The position numbers and the translations under genes are program-made. From contig NZ_JAJEJT010000003.1 of the NCBI RefSeq assembly GCF_021390645.1, forward strand, positions 372,001 to 436,000: a stretch of 64,000 nt of DNA, in the 5' to 3' direction. The DNA comes from Paraburkholderia flagellata (lineage in GTDB: Bacteria; Pseudomonadota; Gammaproteobacteria; Burkholderiales; Burkholderiaceae). How positions within the stretch are numbered: position 1 is the first letter of the stretch; the number at the start of each line of letters is the position of its first letter. The notes under the pieces were generated by a model that made no database searches, was not told where the DNA came from, and worked only from the letters and a program-made list of their open reading frames with translations. Of the stretch, positions 44,481 through 55,035 are shown piece after piece.

Positions 44481-44786
44481 CGCGCGCGCCGCCGCTGCGT
44501 TGCTGGTTCTCGCTCCGGCTCGCACGAGCGTGAGCGAGTTTCGTCATCCGACGCGAAGCGGAAAGTGTTCGGCAAACCTTTCAAGTCGAGATGTGGCGTG
44601 CGCATGATGGTGTCCCTCATCGCCCGAACTGCAGCGACTCCATCCTGCGCGTCCCGGGACTCGCGCAAAACCGGCCATGGCGGGGGAAAAACGCCTCCAG
44701 AAGGTGGCCGCAGAAACGTCCCTCGATTTGGGGGGATAGCAACCTGGAGGGATACGGATACGATGCAATCGACTGGAGAGGCGCCC

Positions 44787-45482
44787 ATGGACAACCTGTA
44801 TTTCCGCCACGTACTGCTTGTAGAGGACGAAGGTTTGACACGAATCGCGATGAAGAGCCAGATTCTGACCTCAGAACCGACGCTCGACATCGACGAGGCC
44901 GGCTCATATGCTGCCGCTGTCGAGCAACTGCAGAACAAGGCTTACGACCTGGTGTTTCTCGACTACCAGATCGGGGGCGATCACACCGGGCTAGACCTGC
45001 TGCGCTGGCTGCAGGAGAACGAGCGTGCTGCGCGTGTGGTCATGCTGTCCGCGCAGGACGACCGCGAGACCGTGCTGGAGTGCATCAAGAATGGCGCCGG
45101 CGGCTTCATCTCGAAGGCCAGCGAGAAAGGCGGCGCGGTGTTCAGGGAAGCGCTGCAGACGATCCTGAATGGACGGGTTTTTCTGCCGAACAGCGTGCTC
45201 GGCAAAGGCGGCCATACCCCGCAGTCACCGGGCCCAAGCAAGGGCATTCCGATCGACTCGCTGAACCTGCCGCCGCGCCTCGGGCAAGCCTTGGTTTTTC
45301 TCCTGCAAGGCATGTCAAACAAGGCCATCGCGCGAAAGATGGATATCACAGAGAACACCGCGAAGGAGTACATCAGCTATCTGCTGAGCCGCTTCAACGT
45401 ATCGCGGCGCACCTTCCTGATCGTGGAAATGGCGCGTCGCGGCGTTGAGATTCCCACCGTCGCGAACGCTCCAGCGGTCTAA
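44787..45482 (+). CDS. LuxR-type response regulator
   Basis: This 231-aa protein has a receiver domain (EDE near residues 13-15; Asp59 in LVFLDYQI; ISKASEKGG) and a C-terminal helix-turn-helix (LPPRLGQALVFLLQGMSNKAIARKM; TENTAKEYISYLLSRFNV). ATG at 44787 has GGAGAGG upstream; a second ATG at 44763 is less well placed. It faces the decayed kinase tail-to-tail and has lost its likely partner, or uses another kinase. Confidence 0.9.
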   Translation: MDNLYFRHVLLVEDEGLTRIAMKSQILTSEPTLDIDEAGSYAAAVEQLQNKAYDLVFLDYQIGGDHTGLDLLRWLQENERAARVVMLSAQDDRETVLECIKNGAGGFISKASEKGGAVFREALQTILNGRVFLPNSVLGKGGHTPQSPGPSKGIPIDSLNLPPRLGQALVFLLQGMSNKAIARKMDITENTAKEYISYLLSRFNVSRRTFLIVEMARRGVEIPTVANAPAV

Positions 45483-46039
45483 TTCGCCTCGATCGACTTC
45501 GCTCCGAGATGGTGTCCCTCGAGCTATGACATCACCGCATTCACGATCGACAAACCGAGTCCAAGCCCTTTCCCGCGCTCCCGCTCCGGGTTTCTGATCT
45601 GCACGAACGGCTGAAAGATCGCCTCCCAATGCTCCGGCGCGACTCCTATGCCGTTATCGAGAACGTTTAGCTGCACATAGTTCCACATGCGTACCAAACC
45701 CACAATCACTGCACAGCGACCCGATTTCGACGGATCCGAATATTTGATTCCATTCGCGATGAGGTTGCTCAACACGCGGGGAATCCAGTCGGCGTCGGTG
45801 CGCACCCATGCGGGTCTTTGCAGCGCCGTGGCATAGCGCAGCACAACGCCGCGACTCGCCGCGAACGACGCGAGTTGCGCGACCGTCTCCTCGGTCACGC
45901 GGCTCAGGTCGACGCTCGTATAGCTCGGATTGACGTGCCCAGATTCGAGCTTCGACAGGTCGAGCACCGCGTTGAAGAGACGCGCCAAGGTCCAGCCCGT
46001 TTTTTGTGCGATTGCTCGAGCGGGGGCGAGGCGGCACAA
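45479..46039 (-). pseudogene. Decayed histidine kinase (HATPase domain, truncated by TAG)
   Basis: The minus strand reads ARLFNAVLDLSKLESG, then a HATPase region (RVLSNLIANGIKYS; VLDNGIGVAPEHWEAIFQPF; GKGLGLGLSIV), then a TAG stop after NAVMS. In frame beyond the stop comes LEGHHLGAKSIEAN, typical of the kinase C-terminal strand. The H-box helix is missing from the 5' side. The last codons overlap the response regulator stop at 45482. The natural reading is a kinase inactivated by a nonsense mutation and 5' loss. Confidence 0.7.
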
Positions 46040-46101
46040 CCACGCATTTCGGGGGCGGGAGACATCCTGATTTCCCCACTGCCCCCGGCCCAGACCGGGT
46101 C

Positions 46102-46254
46102 ATTCCTGGGCCGCCGTTCGAAGAAACACGATGGTCGAGCACCGGCCGCCGCCCGTGACGCGCTCAATCCGAACAGGTCGTCACGATCGGCGGCGCTCAT
46201 ATTGATGACGGGGAAAATCGTGTTGACCGCACTCGGATCGTTGTAGTCAGCCAT
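46102..46254 (-). pseudogene. Start of a lost gene after the GMC/patatin gene
   Basis: Starting 29 bases after the GMC/patatin stop, ATG at 46254 follows AGGAG and reads MADYNDPSAVNTIFPVIN, then becomes unrecognisable, with the frame running into the kinase remnant. It looks like the 5' end of a gene removed by a deletion joining it to the kinase. Low confidence; the end coordinate is a rough limit. Confidence 0.3.
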
Positions 46255-46282
46255 GAGTGAACTCCTGGCGTTCGTGTCGATT

Positions 46283-49200
46283 TCAGGGTCGGGTGGTGAA
46301 AACGTTCATGCCCGCGCAATAGCCCAACTCGCGATACGCTTCCCACTGGCTATCGGTAAAGAACTGGTCCGCAGTGGTTTGCTGGGGAAAATCACTGTAG
46401 TTTTTTGCATAGGTGCTCACATCGGTGGGCGCGCCGATGCCAACGCTCGGCTTGATGTACAACACCCAGCTTGGGCGGTCGGGCTCGTTGGAATAGGTGA
46501 TACAGGCGAGCGCGGCGCCACGAGATCCATCGCGCTTCAGCTCGGAAAACGCTCCAATGGCTTCTGGATCAAACGATGCCTTGACCCAGTCTGGCACGTG
46601 CGGCTCTTTTGCCCCGCGCTCAAAGGCACTCCATCCGGCATCGCCTGACTGATGACTCGCGCGCAAGGGGTGCGGATCGAGCCAGGTGATCTTCGCGCAG
46701 AAGTCGTAGCGCACCTGCCTCGTCAGCAGTGCGAGCGATTCACAGCGGTAATCCGGGTCCGCGGCCGCGTCGACAGCGACGATGAAGGGCAGTCTGCGGC
46801 GGATCAGCTCGTAGATGCCCGTGTTGTCGAAGTGGCCGCCATCGCTCAAATACCACAGCTTCGCGGAAGGCCCCTCGAAATAGGCACGCCATTCGTCAAG
46901 CAGCTTGGCCTGCAGTGTGAAGATGATCGAGGGCAGTGACTTGATCACGCGCCAGCCCCCGCGCCGATATTGTCCCGGTCGCCCGCCTGCTGGAATACCG
47001 CTGTTCCACCAGTAACCGATCCGGACATTCAACAGGCCAAGCAGCAGCGATTCCGCGAGCTTCGTGTTGCGGCCAAGACCGGTCGATGCGGCGGCGCCCG
47101 AAATCGCCATCCACTGGCCAAGGCTGAGCCGCTCGACATCGACCTGCGCGCCGCTGGATTTTACGAAGGCGTGAAACGCGTTGGGATCGGGCTCCACTCG
47201 GACCGCGGTGACAGGCGCCAAGCGCACGGAAGTCGTCGCGTCGCGCGCGCCCCAGAGGGCGTGAAAGCGCCTGCCCGCGCTGATGCCGGCGGGCCCGACA
47301 CACATCGGCATGCCCTTGTCGTCGCGCAATTGATTGCCGGAGAGCGGGTCGACCGTGTTATTCAGGCACGAGCAGACCAAATGCAGCGGGCCACCATGTC
47401 TTTCAGGATGGTAATCGTCGAACATGACGTCGTCGCCGAGATCGCTCACACCCACCGGAACAGGCTTGCTGGTGCCTGGCGGATTCACGCGGGCATCGTT
47501 GGACGCGCCCAGATAGGTCCGCACGAGCTTCTGCGCGTAGCTCTGCTGCAGGGAGGACAAGTTGAGAAAGAGCAGCACGCGGCCCTTCACCGCCGAAATG
47601 AGCAACGCGGCAATCACGCAGTAACGCGCAGTCGTCGGATCGAGGCCGAAGACCAGATAGACGAGCACATCGAGGAACAGGAACAGCACGAAAGCCAGCG
47701 CAAAGGCGAAGAGCGCAAGCAGCACCTCTTTCACGAGGCCGCTCCCGAGAGTCTTTCCCGCTTCTGGCGCTGGCGTCGTGGCCGTTTTCGCCTGACGCTT
47801 CAACACGCTCGCCGCGATCCCCCGTAGCAGCACCAAAACGGGCGCGACACCAGCAAGGGACCAGGTCATCGCACGAAACCCGCGTGCCGGAAGGAATTGC
47901 GCGAGCGTATCGACCACCACGAATAGCGCGGTCACGACGAAACCGAACAGCGCCACGCCGAGCAGCCGGGTCAGCCGGTTGCGTATCACGATGGTTCCGC
48001 CCTCGGGCTGCGCCGTCCCGGGATCAAGCGGCGGCGCACTCGCGCCGGATGACACGGGTTTGGCGACTAGCAATCCGGCCGCCTGCTGCTCGAACCACGC
48101 GAGCAGAAGCACACCGAGCGCGAGGGCGCTCCAGCCTCCGATGTCGGGCAGCGTCAGTCCATAGATCGCGCACCCGATCATCACGAGCCACACTGCGAAG
48201 GGCAACCACAAGCGCCAGTCCCATTTCGGGCGCCGCCTCATGGTGAGCCAGTAGCCGATGGAGGGCGGCAACATGCCGATCACGAGGAACCACAGCGGCA
48301 GCCGCCACCAGGCCGACAGCGTAACGCCGTACCATTGCGGCGGCGCGCTCTCGCACACCAGCGAAACGACGCTGACCTTCGAACAGTCGAGCGCGAACCA
48401 GTGCAGCGCGCCCAGCACGCCAAACAACAGCGCACCGATCCATACATGCACCGCCGCGAGGTTGCGCAGGATGACTACGACGTCGAACAACACGTCGTGA
48501 CGGCCGCCGCCCACGAGATATTGCGCGTTGTAACGCAGCCACTGGATTGTCGACGAGCCCAGATTCGTGAGCGTGCGTTCTACGCGGTCCGCGGGTATCT
48601 GGCGATCCTGGTCCGGCATCTCCGTAAACAGCTTGCCGAGAAATGACGCTATATAGCCGCCCCCCGAAACCGAGGACATGAAGTCGATATCGCGCAGGCG
48701 TCGCCGGCTCGCGAGCGCCTGAAGAACGCCTAGACAGAAGGTGGCGCTGCGCACGCCGCCGCCCGACAACGCGAGGCCGACCGTGTCCTCTGGCAATCGC
48801 GCGCGATCCGCATTGGCCGCCTCCTCCCATGCAGGCCGCGCAGAGTCCCGGCGCTCGCGCACCGCCTTCGCTTCGACGCTCTCGAGCTCGCGTGGATAGT
48901 TCTCCGAGTCGGCCAGCAGCACGTCGGCGGCCTTCTCGCTGATCATGAAGGTAGGAGTCACGATGAAGTAGCCCGGAATGGTCGGAAAGACCGATGTGTC
49001 GACGATGCGCAGACCCTCCACCCCATGCACGCGGAACTTGCTGTCCACCACGGCATACCGGTCCTGGAGGTCACGTGGATTCTTGCACCACGGATCGTAG
49101 CCAATCCGGCAGGTGCCGCATGCGTGATGCCCCCACGCTTCGTCCTTGATCCACTGACGCAGCGTTGGCGAGCAATCGGGTTTATCGACGCCCGGCTGGA

Positions 49201-51058
49201 CCTCGCAGCTGAACGCGCTAACGTGGCCATTGATCTCGCGGATGCGCTTGATCGCGTCGCACAGGGAATCCACGTCGCTCGTGCAGTCTTGCGCGCCCTC
49301 AATCGTGTCGTCGAACGAGTGAAAGTTGATTTCCGGCATCTGGAACGGATCACCACTGAGCAAGCGAACCGTGCCGTTGTTGTTGTTCGTGTAAGCCTTG
49401 AGAATGACCCAGCTCCATAAATTACGCGTCCTTTCGCTCGACGTCATGCTCCGGCACAGCAACTGCTGCGAATAGTCCCAGTAGTAGCCCCGAAACGCGA
49501 CCGGCAGCCCGAAGATGAACAGATCCGGGTCGCTGCGCAAACAGGCGCCGTTCGCGGACGACATCATCATCGCGAGCGCGCCGCCGTTGGTCGAGTAAAG
49601 GCCAGTCTGGTCAGCGAGCCACTGGCGCAGCATGGGGTCTTTGGCGTCGCCTGGGTCGAAGGTCACGCCGTCAAGTGTGGAAAACGGCTCGCTCGCCTCG
49701 CTGATCACGCTGACTTCATAGCGGTCCTGAAGATTGCGGCCGACGCCCGGGAGATGCACGACCGGCCCGAGAAGCGCTCCGTCGCGGTCGCGCGGTCCGT
49801 CAACTTTGCCCTTCAAATTCTCCGAGTCGCCAATACCGCTCAGCATGAGCAGTTGCGGCGTGTTGAATGCGCCACCGCACACAATCACTTCGCGCCGGGC
49901 GAACACTTGTTGCGTGACGGGCGTCCCGTCCTTGCCGGCGTACTTCGGGCTGGCCGCATAGAGGTAAGGACCGATGCGGACTTCCACGCCAATCGCGCGC
50001 GGCACGCCGCTCTCGCTCTTCTCGAACACGATCCGCGTAGCGTGCGCGGGGTTCAGGATCACGAGCCGGTCGGGGAATTCGGCCATGACGTTGAGCAGAT
50101 GGTCGCGCAGACCGCAACGGCGCTTGCCGTCGGTGCCGATCGAGATCAGCGAAACGTGGGCGCGGCTCTGGATGTCCGGCGAGCGGACATTGGGGTCGAG
50201 GAACTGCAGAATCTGAAACCGGGCGAGCGCGCGGCCGAACATCGAGGCCGCGTTGCGATTCGCAAGCGAGGCGAACAGCACGTCCTTGAGCACGCCGACA
50301 AAGGTGCGGTCGCCTCGAACGATGGCGGCGATCACGAATGGGTCGATGAAACTCGTTTTTTGCCAGCCCGCGGAACCGTGGCCGCCGGGATCGAGCTGGC
50401 CGCGCGGATCGAGCTTGCGTGCGGTCCATTCCAGAAACCTGAACAGCAGCCCCAGCGTTTTGCCAGCGAAGGTCCGGTAGACCGAGTAGTAAAGACAGTT
50501 CTCGATCTTGGCGAAGTAGCCCTGCATGTTCTGCGAACGCCACGAATCGTCGCCGGTGTATTCGGCAATACGATCCCAATCGGCATCGTTCGGGCGAATG
50601 ATGATCATTGCGTGGTGCGACGTGCAACCGCCAATAGCCGCCGCGCGCGGATAGAAGATGCCGCCCTGCCCTTGCCCATCCGTTGCCGCGCAAGGGTCCT
50701 TCGCGCCGTCATATTTCGGATCGACTTGCTGTCGCGCCGTACTCGTGTAGTGGCGCACCGAGAATTCCCAGCTCATGTCCGGGTCTTCGGTCGCGCTGGC
50801 ATGGAAGGCGGGCACCGCGTACACCTGGCGCATCTGCTGCTGCGCGAGATCGGGAGCGCCCCGCGTCATCGGCTGAGCCCGCGCATCGGGCTGCGCGACG
50901 GCGGGGTCGTTGCCTGCCTCGATCAGCAGAACGCGGCGCCCGTTGAGCGCAAGCCGCGCGGCGAGCGGGCCACCGCCCGCGCCCGATCCCACGATCACGT
51001 AATCGAAGGGCGTGGTTTGCGGATTCCTGGCTTGCCACAGCGGGTCATCGGGGTTCAT
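46283..51058 (-). CDS. GMC oxidoreductase fused to a patatin-like phospholipase with membrane segments
   Basis: This 1591-aa protein has an N-terminal GMC (glucose-methanol-choline) FAD domain (GSGAGG at 24-29; C-terminal WGHHACGTCR with His644-His645, which are the active-site His pair in the family) and then a patatin-like domain: GGGVRS at 776-781, nucleophile Ser798 in SSVSGGG, a stretch of hydrophobic segments (about 870-1170), and the catalytic Asp motif SDGGHFDNTG (about residue 1410). The fusion oxidises an alcohol/sterol-like substrate and may release it from a lipid (inference). ATG at 51058 follows GGGAGG. Its stop-start distance to the upstream cytochrome gene is short (28 bases), so the two form an operon. 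Confidence 0.9.
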   Translation of the reverse strand: MNPDDPLWQARNPQTTPFDYVIVGSGAGGGPLAARLALNGRRVLLIEAGNDPAVAQPDARAQPMTRGAPDLAQQQMRQVYAVPAFHASATEDPDMSWEFSVRHYTSTARQQVDPKYDGAKDPCAATDGQGQGGIFYPRAAAIGGCTSHHAMIIIRPNDADWDRIAEYTGDDSWRSQNMQGYFAKIENCLYYSVYRTFAGKTLGLLFRFLEWTARKLDPRGQLDPGGHGSAGWQKTSFIDPFVIAAIVRGDRTFVGVLKDVLFASLANRNAASMFGRALARFQILQFLDPNVRSPDIQSRAHVSLISIGTDGKRRCGLRDHLLNVMAEFPDRLVILNPAHATRIVFEKSESGVPRAIGVEVRIGPYLYAASPKYAGKDGTPVTQQVFARREVIVCGGAFNTPQLLMLSGIGDSENLKGKVDGPRDRDGALLGPVVHLPGVGRNLQDRYEVSVISEASEPFSTLDGVTFDPGDAKDPMLRQWLADQTGLYSTNGGALAMMMSSANGACLRSDPDLFIFGLPVAFRGYYWDYSQQLLCRSMTSSERTRNLWSWVILKAYTNNNNGTVRLLSGDPFQMPEINFHSFDDTIEGAQDCTSDVDSLCDAIKRIREINGHVSAFSCEVQPGVDKPDCSPTLRQWIKDEAWGHHACGTCRIGYDPWCKNPRDLQDRYAVVDSKFRVHGVEGLRIVDTSVFPTIPGYFIVTPTFMISEKAADVLLADSENYPRELESVEAKAVRERRDSARPAWEEAANADRARLPEDTVGLALSGGGVRSATFCLGVLQALASRRRLRDIDFMSSVSGGGYIASFLGKLFTEMPDQDRQIPADRVERTLTNLGSSTIQWLRYNAQYLVGGGRHDVLFDVVVILRNLAAVHVWIGALLFGVLGALHWFALDCSKVSVVSLVCESAPPQWYGVTLSAWWRLPLWFLVIGMLPPSIGYWLTMRRRPKWDWRLWLPFAVWLVMIGCAIYGLTLPDIGGWSALALGVLLLAWFEQQAAGLLVAKPVSSGASAPPLDPGTAQPEGGTIVIRNRLTRLLGVALFGFVVTALFVVVDTLAQFLPARGFRAMTWSLAGVAPVLVLLRGIAASVLKRQAKTATTPAPEAGKTLGSGLVKEVLLALFAFALAFVLFLFLDVLVYLVFGLDPTTARYCVIAALLISAVKGRVLLFLNLSSLQQSYAQKLVRTYLGASNDARVNPPGTSKPVPVGVSDLGDDVMFDDYHPERHGGPLHLVCSCLNNTVDPLSGNQLRDDKGMPMCVGPAGISAGRRFHALWGARDATTSVRLAPVTAVRVEPDPNAFHAFVKSSGAQVDVERLSLGQWMAISGAAASTGLGRNTKLAESLLLGLLNVRIGYWWNSGIPAGGRPGQYRRGGWRVIKSLPSIIFTLQAKLLDEWRAYFEGPSAKLWYLSDGGHFDNTGIYELIRRRLPFIVAVDAAADPDYRCESLALLTRQVRYDFCAKITWLDPHPLRASHQSGDAGWSAFERGAKEPHVPDWVKASFDPEAIGAFSELKRDGSRGAALACITYSNEPDRPSWVLYIKPSVGIGAPTDVSTYAKNYSDFPQQTTADQFFTDSQWEAYRELGYCAGMNVFTTRP

Positions 51059-51086
51059 CGCGCCTCCCGTGGACGAAATTGACAAG

Positions 51087-54000
51087 TCAGAGCGTTTCGA
51101 GGAAAGCCTTCAATTGCCGCTTTTCGTCGTCGGTAAGCGACTCGCCGAACCAGTGACCCCGGTCCAGCACGAAGTCGGGACACTTGCTCGCTTTGAGCAG
51201 CGCCGGGCCGGCCTCCTGCTGGAATTCGTCGAGCGCCTTGAAGCTGCCATCCTTCGGGTCGTCGCGACGCACCCGCAGCACCCCGCGCGTGAGCCCGGCC
51301 ACCGCACTGAGGAGATCGAACGTGGGCGCGTCGGGGTTGATGTTCATGAGGAGATTCACCGGCGTGCCGCGCGGAATGGGACCGACGTTAATGCCAATCA
51401 GGCGGCCGTCGAGGAAGGCCTTCCCCACGCCGCCCATAACGACGAAGACCACGGCACTCACTGCGAAAAACGCACGCCCCCAACGCCGTGCATTGGGGAA
51501 GCGGAAGAACGCGGCCGCAAGCCCCAACACGACAAGAGGAATGACCCATAGCCATGGGTAGATCGCGGCCACGCCCGAAACGTGCAGCAGCGTCGCGAGC
51601 ACCGCCGCGAGCAAAGCGAGCAGGCCGCCTGCGAGGCGCGGTTGCCCCACGAAAATCAGCACGACGGCAATCAGTGCCAGCACCAGCCACACATAGACGA
51701 ACAGGAAAGGTGTCAAGTGTTCGCCCACTATGCCGGTGATGAGCGGCTTGATGAACCTCGGCGCAAAGTCGATATATGAATCCTTCGTCGTCCTGTAGAT
51801 AAAACCGACGTCCCTGAAGCCCGGTTGATCGGCTACGCCTGCCGCCGCGAACGACCGGCGAAAGTCCCCGCGCAGCGCGCTGCATTCCAGGCTCTGGTCA
51901 GCAGGGTTGTCGCGACAGAACTCCTCCTTTTGCGCGGGATAGAAGTTCACGCGCTGCGCCGCGCCATGCGCGAGCGTGCCAATGACAGCACGCTTGCGAT
52001 TGTTGAGCAACTTGTCGATGGCGTCGTCGTACGCCTCGAGCCGGCCCTCCACCGACGGCTTGCGGTTATATATGCCCAGTGCATTGTTATGTAGCAATGG
52101 TGCGGTCGCCCAGACGCTCACGAGCGAGGCCGGCCGGTAGTAGCCCGGGCCGCCGCCAGGCGGCGCATATTCGTCGTTGTTCCCCCACTTGTCGACGGCG
52201 CTCGTCTTGCTGAACGGATTGAAGAAGTGAACCAGCCCCACCGCAGGCAGGGACTTGTACGTTTCCGAAGAGAAGTTGTCCCAAACCTGGCCGCGCATGC
52301 CATTGGTGCCCACTGCGCGCTGCGAATTGCTGCCGACGAGGGTGATTGGCACGCGCACATCCGTCGAGAGATAGTTATTTTTCTCGAAGAAGTCCTGCCC
52401 TCCGTCCGGCCCTGCCACGATGTACTTCTGAAGCCGGTCCACATAGGCGAGCCACGGCTTGCTCAGCTTGAATGCGTCCCAGTCGGCAAAGTCCATGGGC
52501 AGCGTAATTCCGCCCTGGCTGTCCGCGTTTGCGGTGCGCCATTCGCGCGAAAATGTGATTTGCAGATCTGGCGGCTGCCTGCTCGAATGGCAGATCGCGC
52601 AATTGCGGATGAACACCTCGCGGCCTTTGCCGCTATCTGCCTTGTTGGCGTTGATCCGCGCGAGCCCCTCCTCGGTCGAGGCCAGCTTCATCGGCTGGGC
52701 TATCGTGGCGCCGGATTGCGTGACGTAAGTAAAGAGGGCCTCCAGCTCTTGCACGCGAAAGGCTTCAGTCGTATTCCAGTAGACCGACTTGGCCTTGATG
52801 GTCGCGATATCGAACGGCCGCTGCGGCTTGAATCCGACGATCGTGTTCTGCACCATGCGCCATTGCTCCGAATAAGCGCCGATGTTGAGATACACCCGCA
52901 ACAGCGCGCCTTCGATGCCGATGCTGTCGGCGCCATCGAGCAACACGCGTGGCGTGTGGCGCGGGTCGAGCGTGAAAACGGGGGCATCCTCGATACCCCG
53001 CAGCATGAGGTTGCTCTTGCTTTGCTCCTCGGGTGGGTTGATGGCGGCGCGCTCAAGACGCGCGTTCACTTCAAAAATCGCGTTGATCGTGTTCGGATTG
53101 TTGATGTGGTCCGTGGCCACTAGCGACGTGTCGATGGTTCCCGGCTGCTGGCTCGCGACGAACTGCCAGAGGAAACTATCCGGCGTCTTCAGGTTCGTGA
53201 AGGCGTTCGAGGGTAGCCAGTACTGGTTACCAATCATGCTCGACATTTCCCCCCACTCGGGATGCTCCGTACTTTGCGGCGACACGAGCGGATGCGGACC
53301 GACATGACAGAACGAGCACGCCATGCTCACGCGAAATGGCCGTACGAGCAAAGGGTCCGCGTGAAAGTCGGCGTCCTTGGGATCGGTCGAGTAGTATCTC
53401 GCGCCCTTATCGCTGACGACCTGCTCCTTCCAGTGCTCGCGTGCTTTCTCCGCGGCCGGCGACTTGCCAAAGAAGTCCGGATTCGGAAATAGCCGCAGCC
53501 CCACGACGCCGGAAGGATAGCCGTAGACGAGCGGGTCGACGCCATCGTCGCCGAGTTGAGCGATTGCCTGGTCATACAGCGCGGGGTCGCCGACCTCGAA
53601 AAATGTCTGGTGATCGTGCGCCGCGTCCTTGGGTATGGTCACACGCTCGACAGGTTTTCCGTCCGCGCCGACGTCATTCTCCGGCGCGTGCATTTTGATC
53701 TTGTCGCCGTCGGGTCCGTCGATATAAAGACCCAGCCCGGTCATCGGCGCGTCGCGCTCTACCATGCCAGGCTGATTGATCAGCCCGCCGTCCCTGAAAC
53801 GATGTGCCCTGTTCTTCGAATTCAGCAGGACAAGAAAGTCCGCGATGCCGTACCCGTTCTCCTGGACCCAGCCCCAAAACGCTTCATTGCCCTCGCCCCA
53901 CAGCATCCAGGTGTTCTGCCCCATGATGGCTGAGCGAGCGCCCTTCGGAACGGTGTGCCCGTCGAACCAGTCCATTGGTCGCGGCTTGGGGTCGTCGCCA

Positions 54001-54470
54001 ACGACGACCTTGTCGACCTCGCTGAAAATGTTTCGCGTCTCCGTCGGGAAGCACTGTTCGTTACGCGGAAACAGGCGCACGCCGCCTGCCGTTTTCGTGG
54101 CCCTGGCTTCGTCGGGTGGAGCGTCCTTTTCGACCTCGCCCTCCGGCGGGGCATCCCTATCGAGCGTTGGCGCGATCGACGCAGCCGGATAGCGTTTGAT
54201 CGCATGCTCCAGCTCGGTCGCATCAGCCTCACACGTTGCGTTAGCCGTCGATGCAACCTGTTTGCACGCCGCCGGCTTTGTCGCCGCTGGCGGGCAGCTC
54301 GACGCTGCGCACGCCGCCGGAGCCAATGCAGACGTTCCAGCGGCATTCGCCGCTCTCCATGCCAAAAGGCAAGAAGCGACCATTAGCGCACCCACTAGCG
54401 CGGGCTGCAAAACACGGTGCTGCTTCGCCAGCACAGGTCGTTCGCTTCGTGAACTGCATCGTGAACGCAT
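51087..54470 (-). CDS. Large di-haem cytochrome c with C-terminal membrane segments
   Basis: This 1127-aa protein has an N-terminal signal-like segment and two haem motifs, CSFCH (385-389) and CAICH (624-628). The region RPASLVSVWATAPLLHNNALG resembles the MauG/RoxA/di-haem peroxidase domain. A cluster of about four hydrophobic helices (about 945-1040) follows, then an extra C-terminal cytochrome-like domain with no CxxCH. It is probably the electron acceptor for the GMC dehydrogenase. The RoxA/MauG comparison is tentative. ATG at 54470 has GGGGAGG seven bases upstream. Confidence 0.85.
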   Translation of the reverse strand: MRSRCSSRSERPVLAKQHRVLQPALVGALMVASCLLAWRAANAAGTSALAPAACAASSCPPAATKPAACKQVASTANATCEADATELEHAIKRYPAASIAPTLDRDAPPEGEVEKDAPPDEARATKTAGGVRLFPRNEQCFPTETRNIFSEVDKVVVGDDPKPRPMDWFDGHTVPKGARSAIMGQNTWMLWGEGNEAFWGWVQENGYGIADFLVLLNSKNRAHRFRDGGLINQPGMVERDAPMTGLGLYIDGPDGDKIKMHAPENDVGADGKPVERVTIPKDAAHDHQTFFEVGDPALYDQAIAQLGDDGVDPLVYGYPSGVVGLRLFPNPDFFGKSPAAEKAREHWKEQVVSDKGARYYSTDPKDADFHADPLLVRPFRVSMACSFCHVGPHPLVSPQSTEHPEWGEMSSMIGNQYWLPSNAFTNLKTPDSFLWQFVASQQPGTIDTSLVATDHINNPNTINAIFEVNARLERAAINPPEEQSKSNLMLRGIEDAPVFTLDPRHTPRVLLDGADSIGIEGALLRVYLNIGAYSEQWRMVQNTIVGFKPQRPFDIATIKAKSVYWNTTEAFRVQELEALFTYVTQSGATIAQPMKLASTEEGLARINANKADSGKGREVFIRNCAICHSSRQPPDLQITFSREWRTANADSQGGITLPMDFADWDAFKLSKPWLAYVDRLQKYIVAGPDGGQDFFEKNNYLSTDVRVPITLVGSNSQRAVGTNGMRGQVWDNFSSETYKSLPAVGLVHFFNPFSKTSAVDKWGNNDEYAPPGGGPGYYRPASLVSVWATAPLLHNNALGIYNRKPSVEGRLEAYDDAIDKLLNNRKRAVIGTLAHGAAQRVNFYPAQKEEFCRDNPADQSLECSALRGDFRRSFAAAGVADQPGFRDVGFIYRTTKDSYIDFAPRFIKPLITGIVGEHLTPFLFVYVWLVLALIAVVLIFVGQPRLAGGLLALLAAVLATLLHVSGVAAIYPWLWVIPLVVLGLAAAFFRFPNARRWGRAFFAVSAVVFVVMGGVGKAFLDGRLIGINVGPIPRGTPVNLLMNINPDAPTFDLLSAVAGLTRGVLRVRRDDPKDGSFKALDEFQQEAGPALLKASKCPDFVLDRGHWFGESLTDDEKRQLKAFLETL

Positions 54471-55035
54471 TAACGCGCCTCCCCTGAAGGTGCGAAACCC
54501 GAGGCGCGATGGCTTCAGTGTTGCTCCCGCAAAGCGAGGTGCCGTGGCGCGCGCGGCCGGCACCCTCCGGCCGCACTCTCGAAACGCTCAATACCGCAGC
54601 CCGATGGCGTGCAGTCTGGCCCGCTCGTGTACTGGCGTCACCGACATACGTTGTCCGACCGTGAGGAGAATATAGGCGACGCCGATCGAATGTCAATTAT
54701 GTTTCACTAGTTTGGAATCCTTCTCATTAATCAATTCTCACAAAAGCCACGCAGAGGATGAGTCAACGATGCAGACTGAGTCGACAATGCGGCCAAGAAG
54801 CCTCCGCGCGCATCTCTTGCGCTGCACCCTCCAACTATCGGTAGAACCCCAACATTTACGCCAATGCGCACAGCATATTCGTTGTTGATACACCAGGACA
54901 ACCTGTTTGCCCGGCCAATTGCAGCCGCAGCGACCAGGTACTTCGTGGATTGCCCCGTAATGTGCCAACTTCGCAGGCTGCTTGAGCGCCGGTAATTCAG
55001 CGAGATTCATCCGCGGCGCCTTCTTACGCGTCCAC
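54471..55035. other. Intergenic region with one doubtful small frame
   Basis: About 565 bases. It should hold the promoter of the di-haem/GMC operon. AT-rich DNA is found at 54690-54750. One frame at 55010-54738 (minus, 90 aa) begins MNLAELPALKQPAK and follows the small molybdenum subunit by 25 bases, but I do not recognise it and the site upstream is weak, so I do not call it a gene. Confidence 0.4.

Noticed and set aside
54738..55010. 90-aa frame after the small molybdenum subunit
   Set aside because: No recognised domain and a weak ribosome-binding site; kept only as a note in the intergenic entry.
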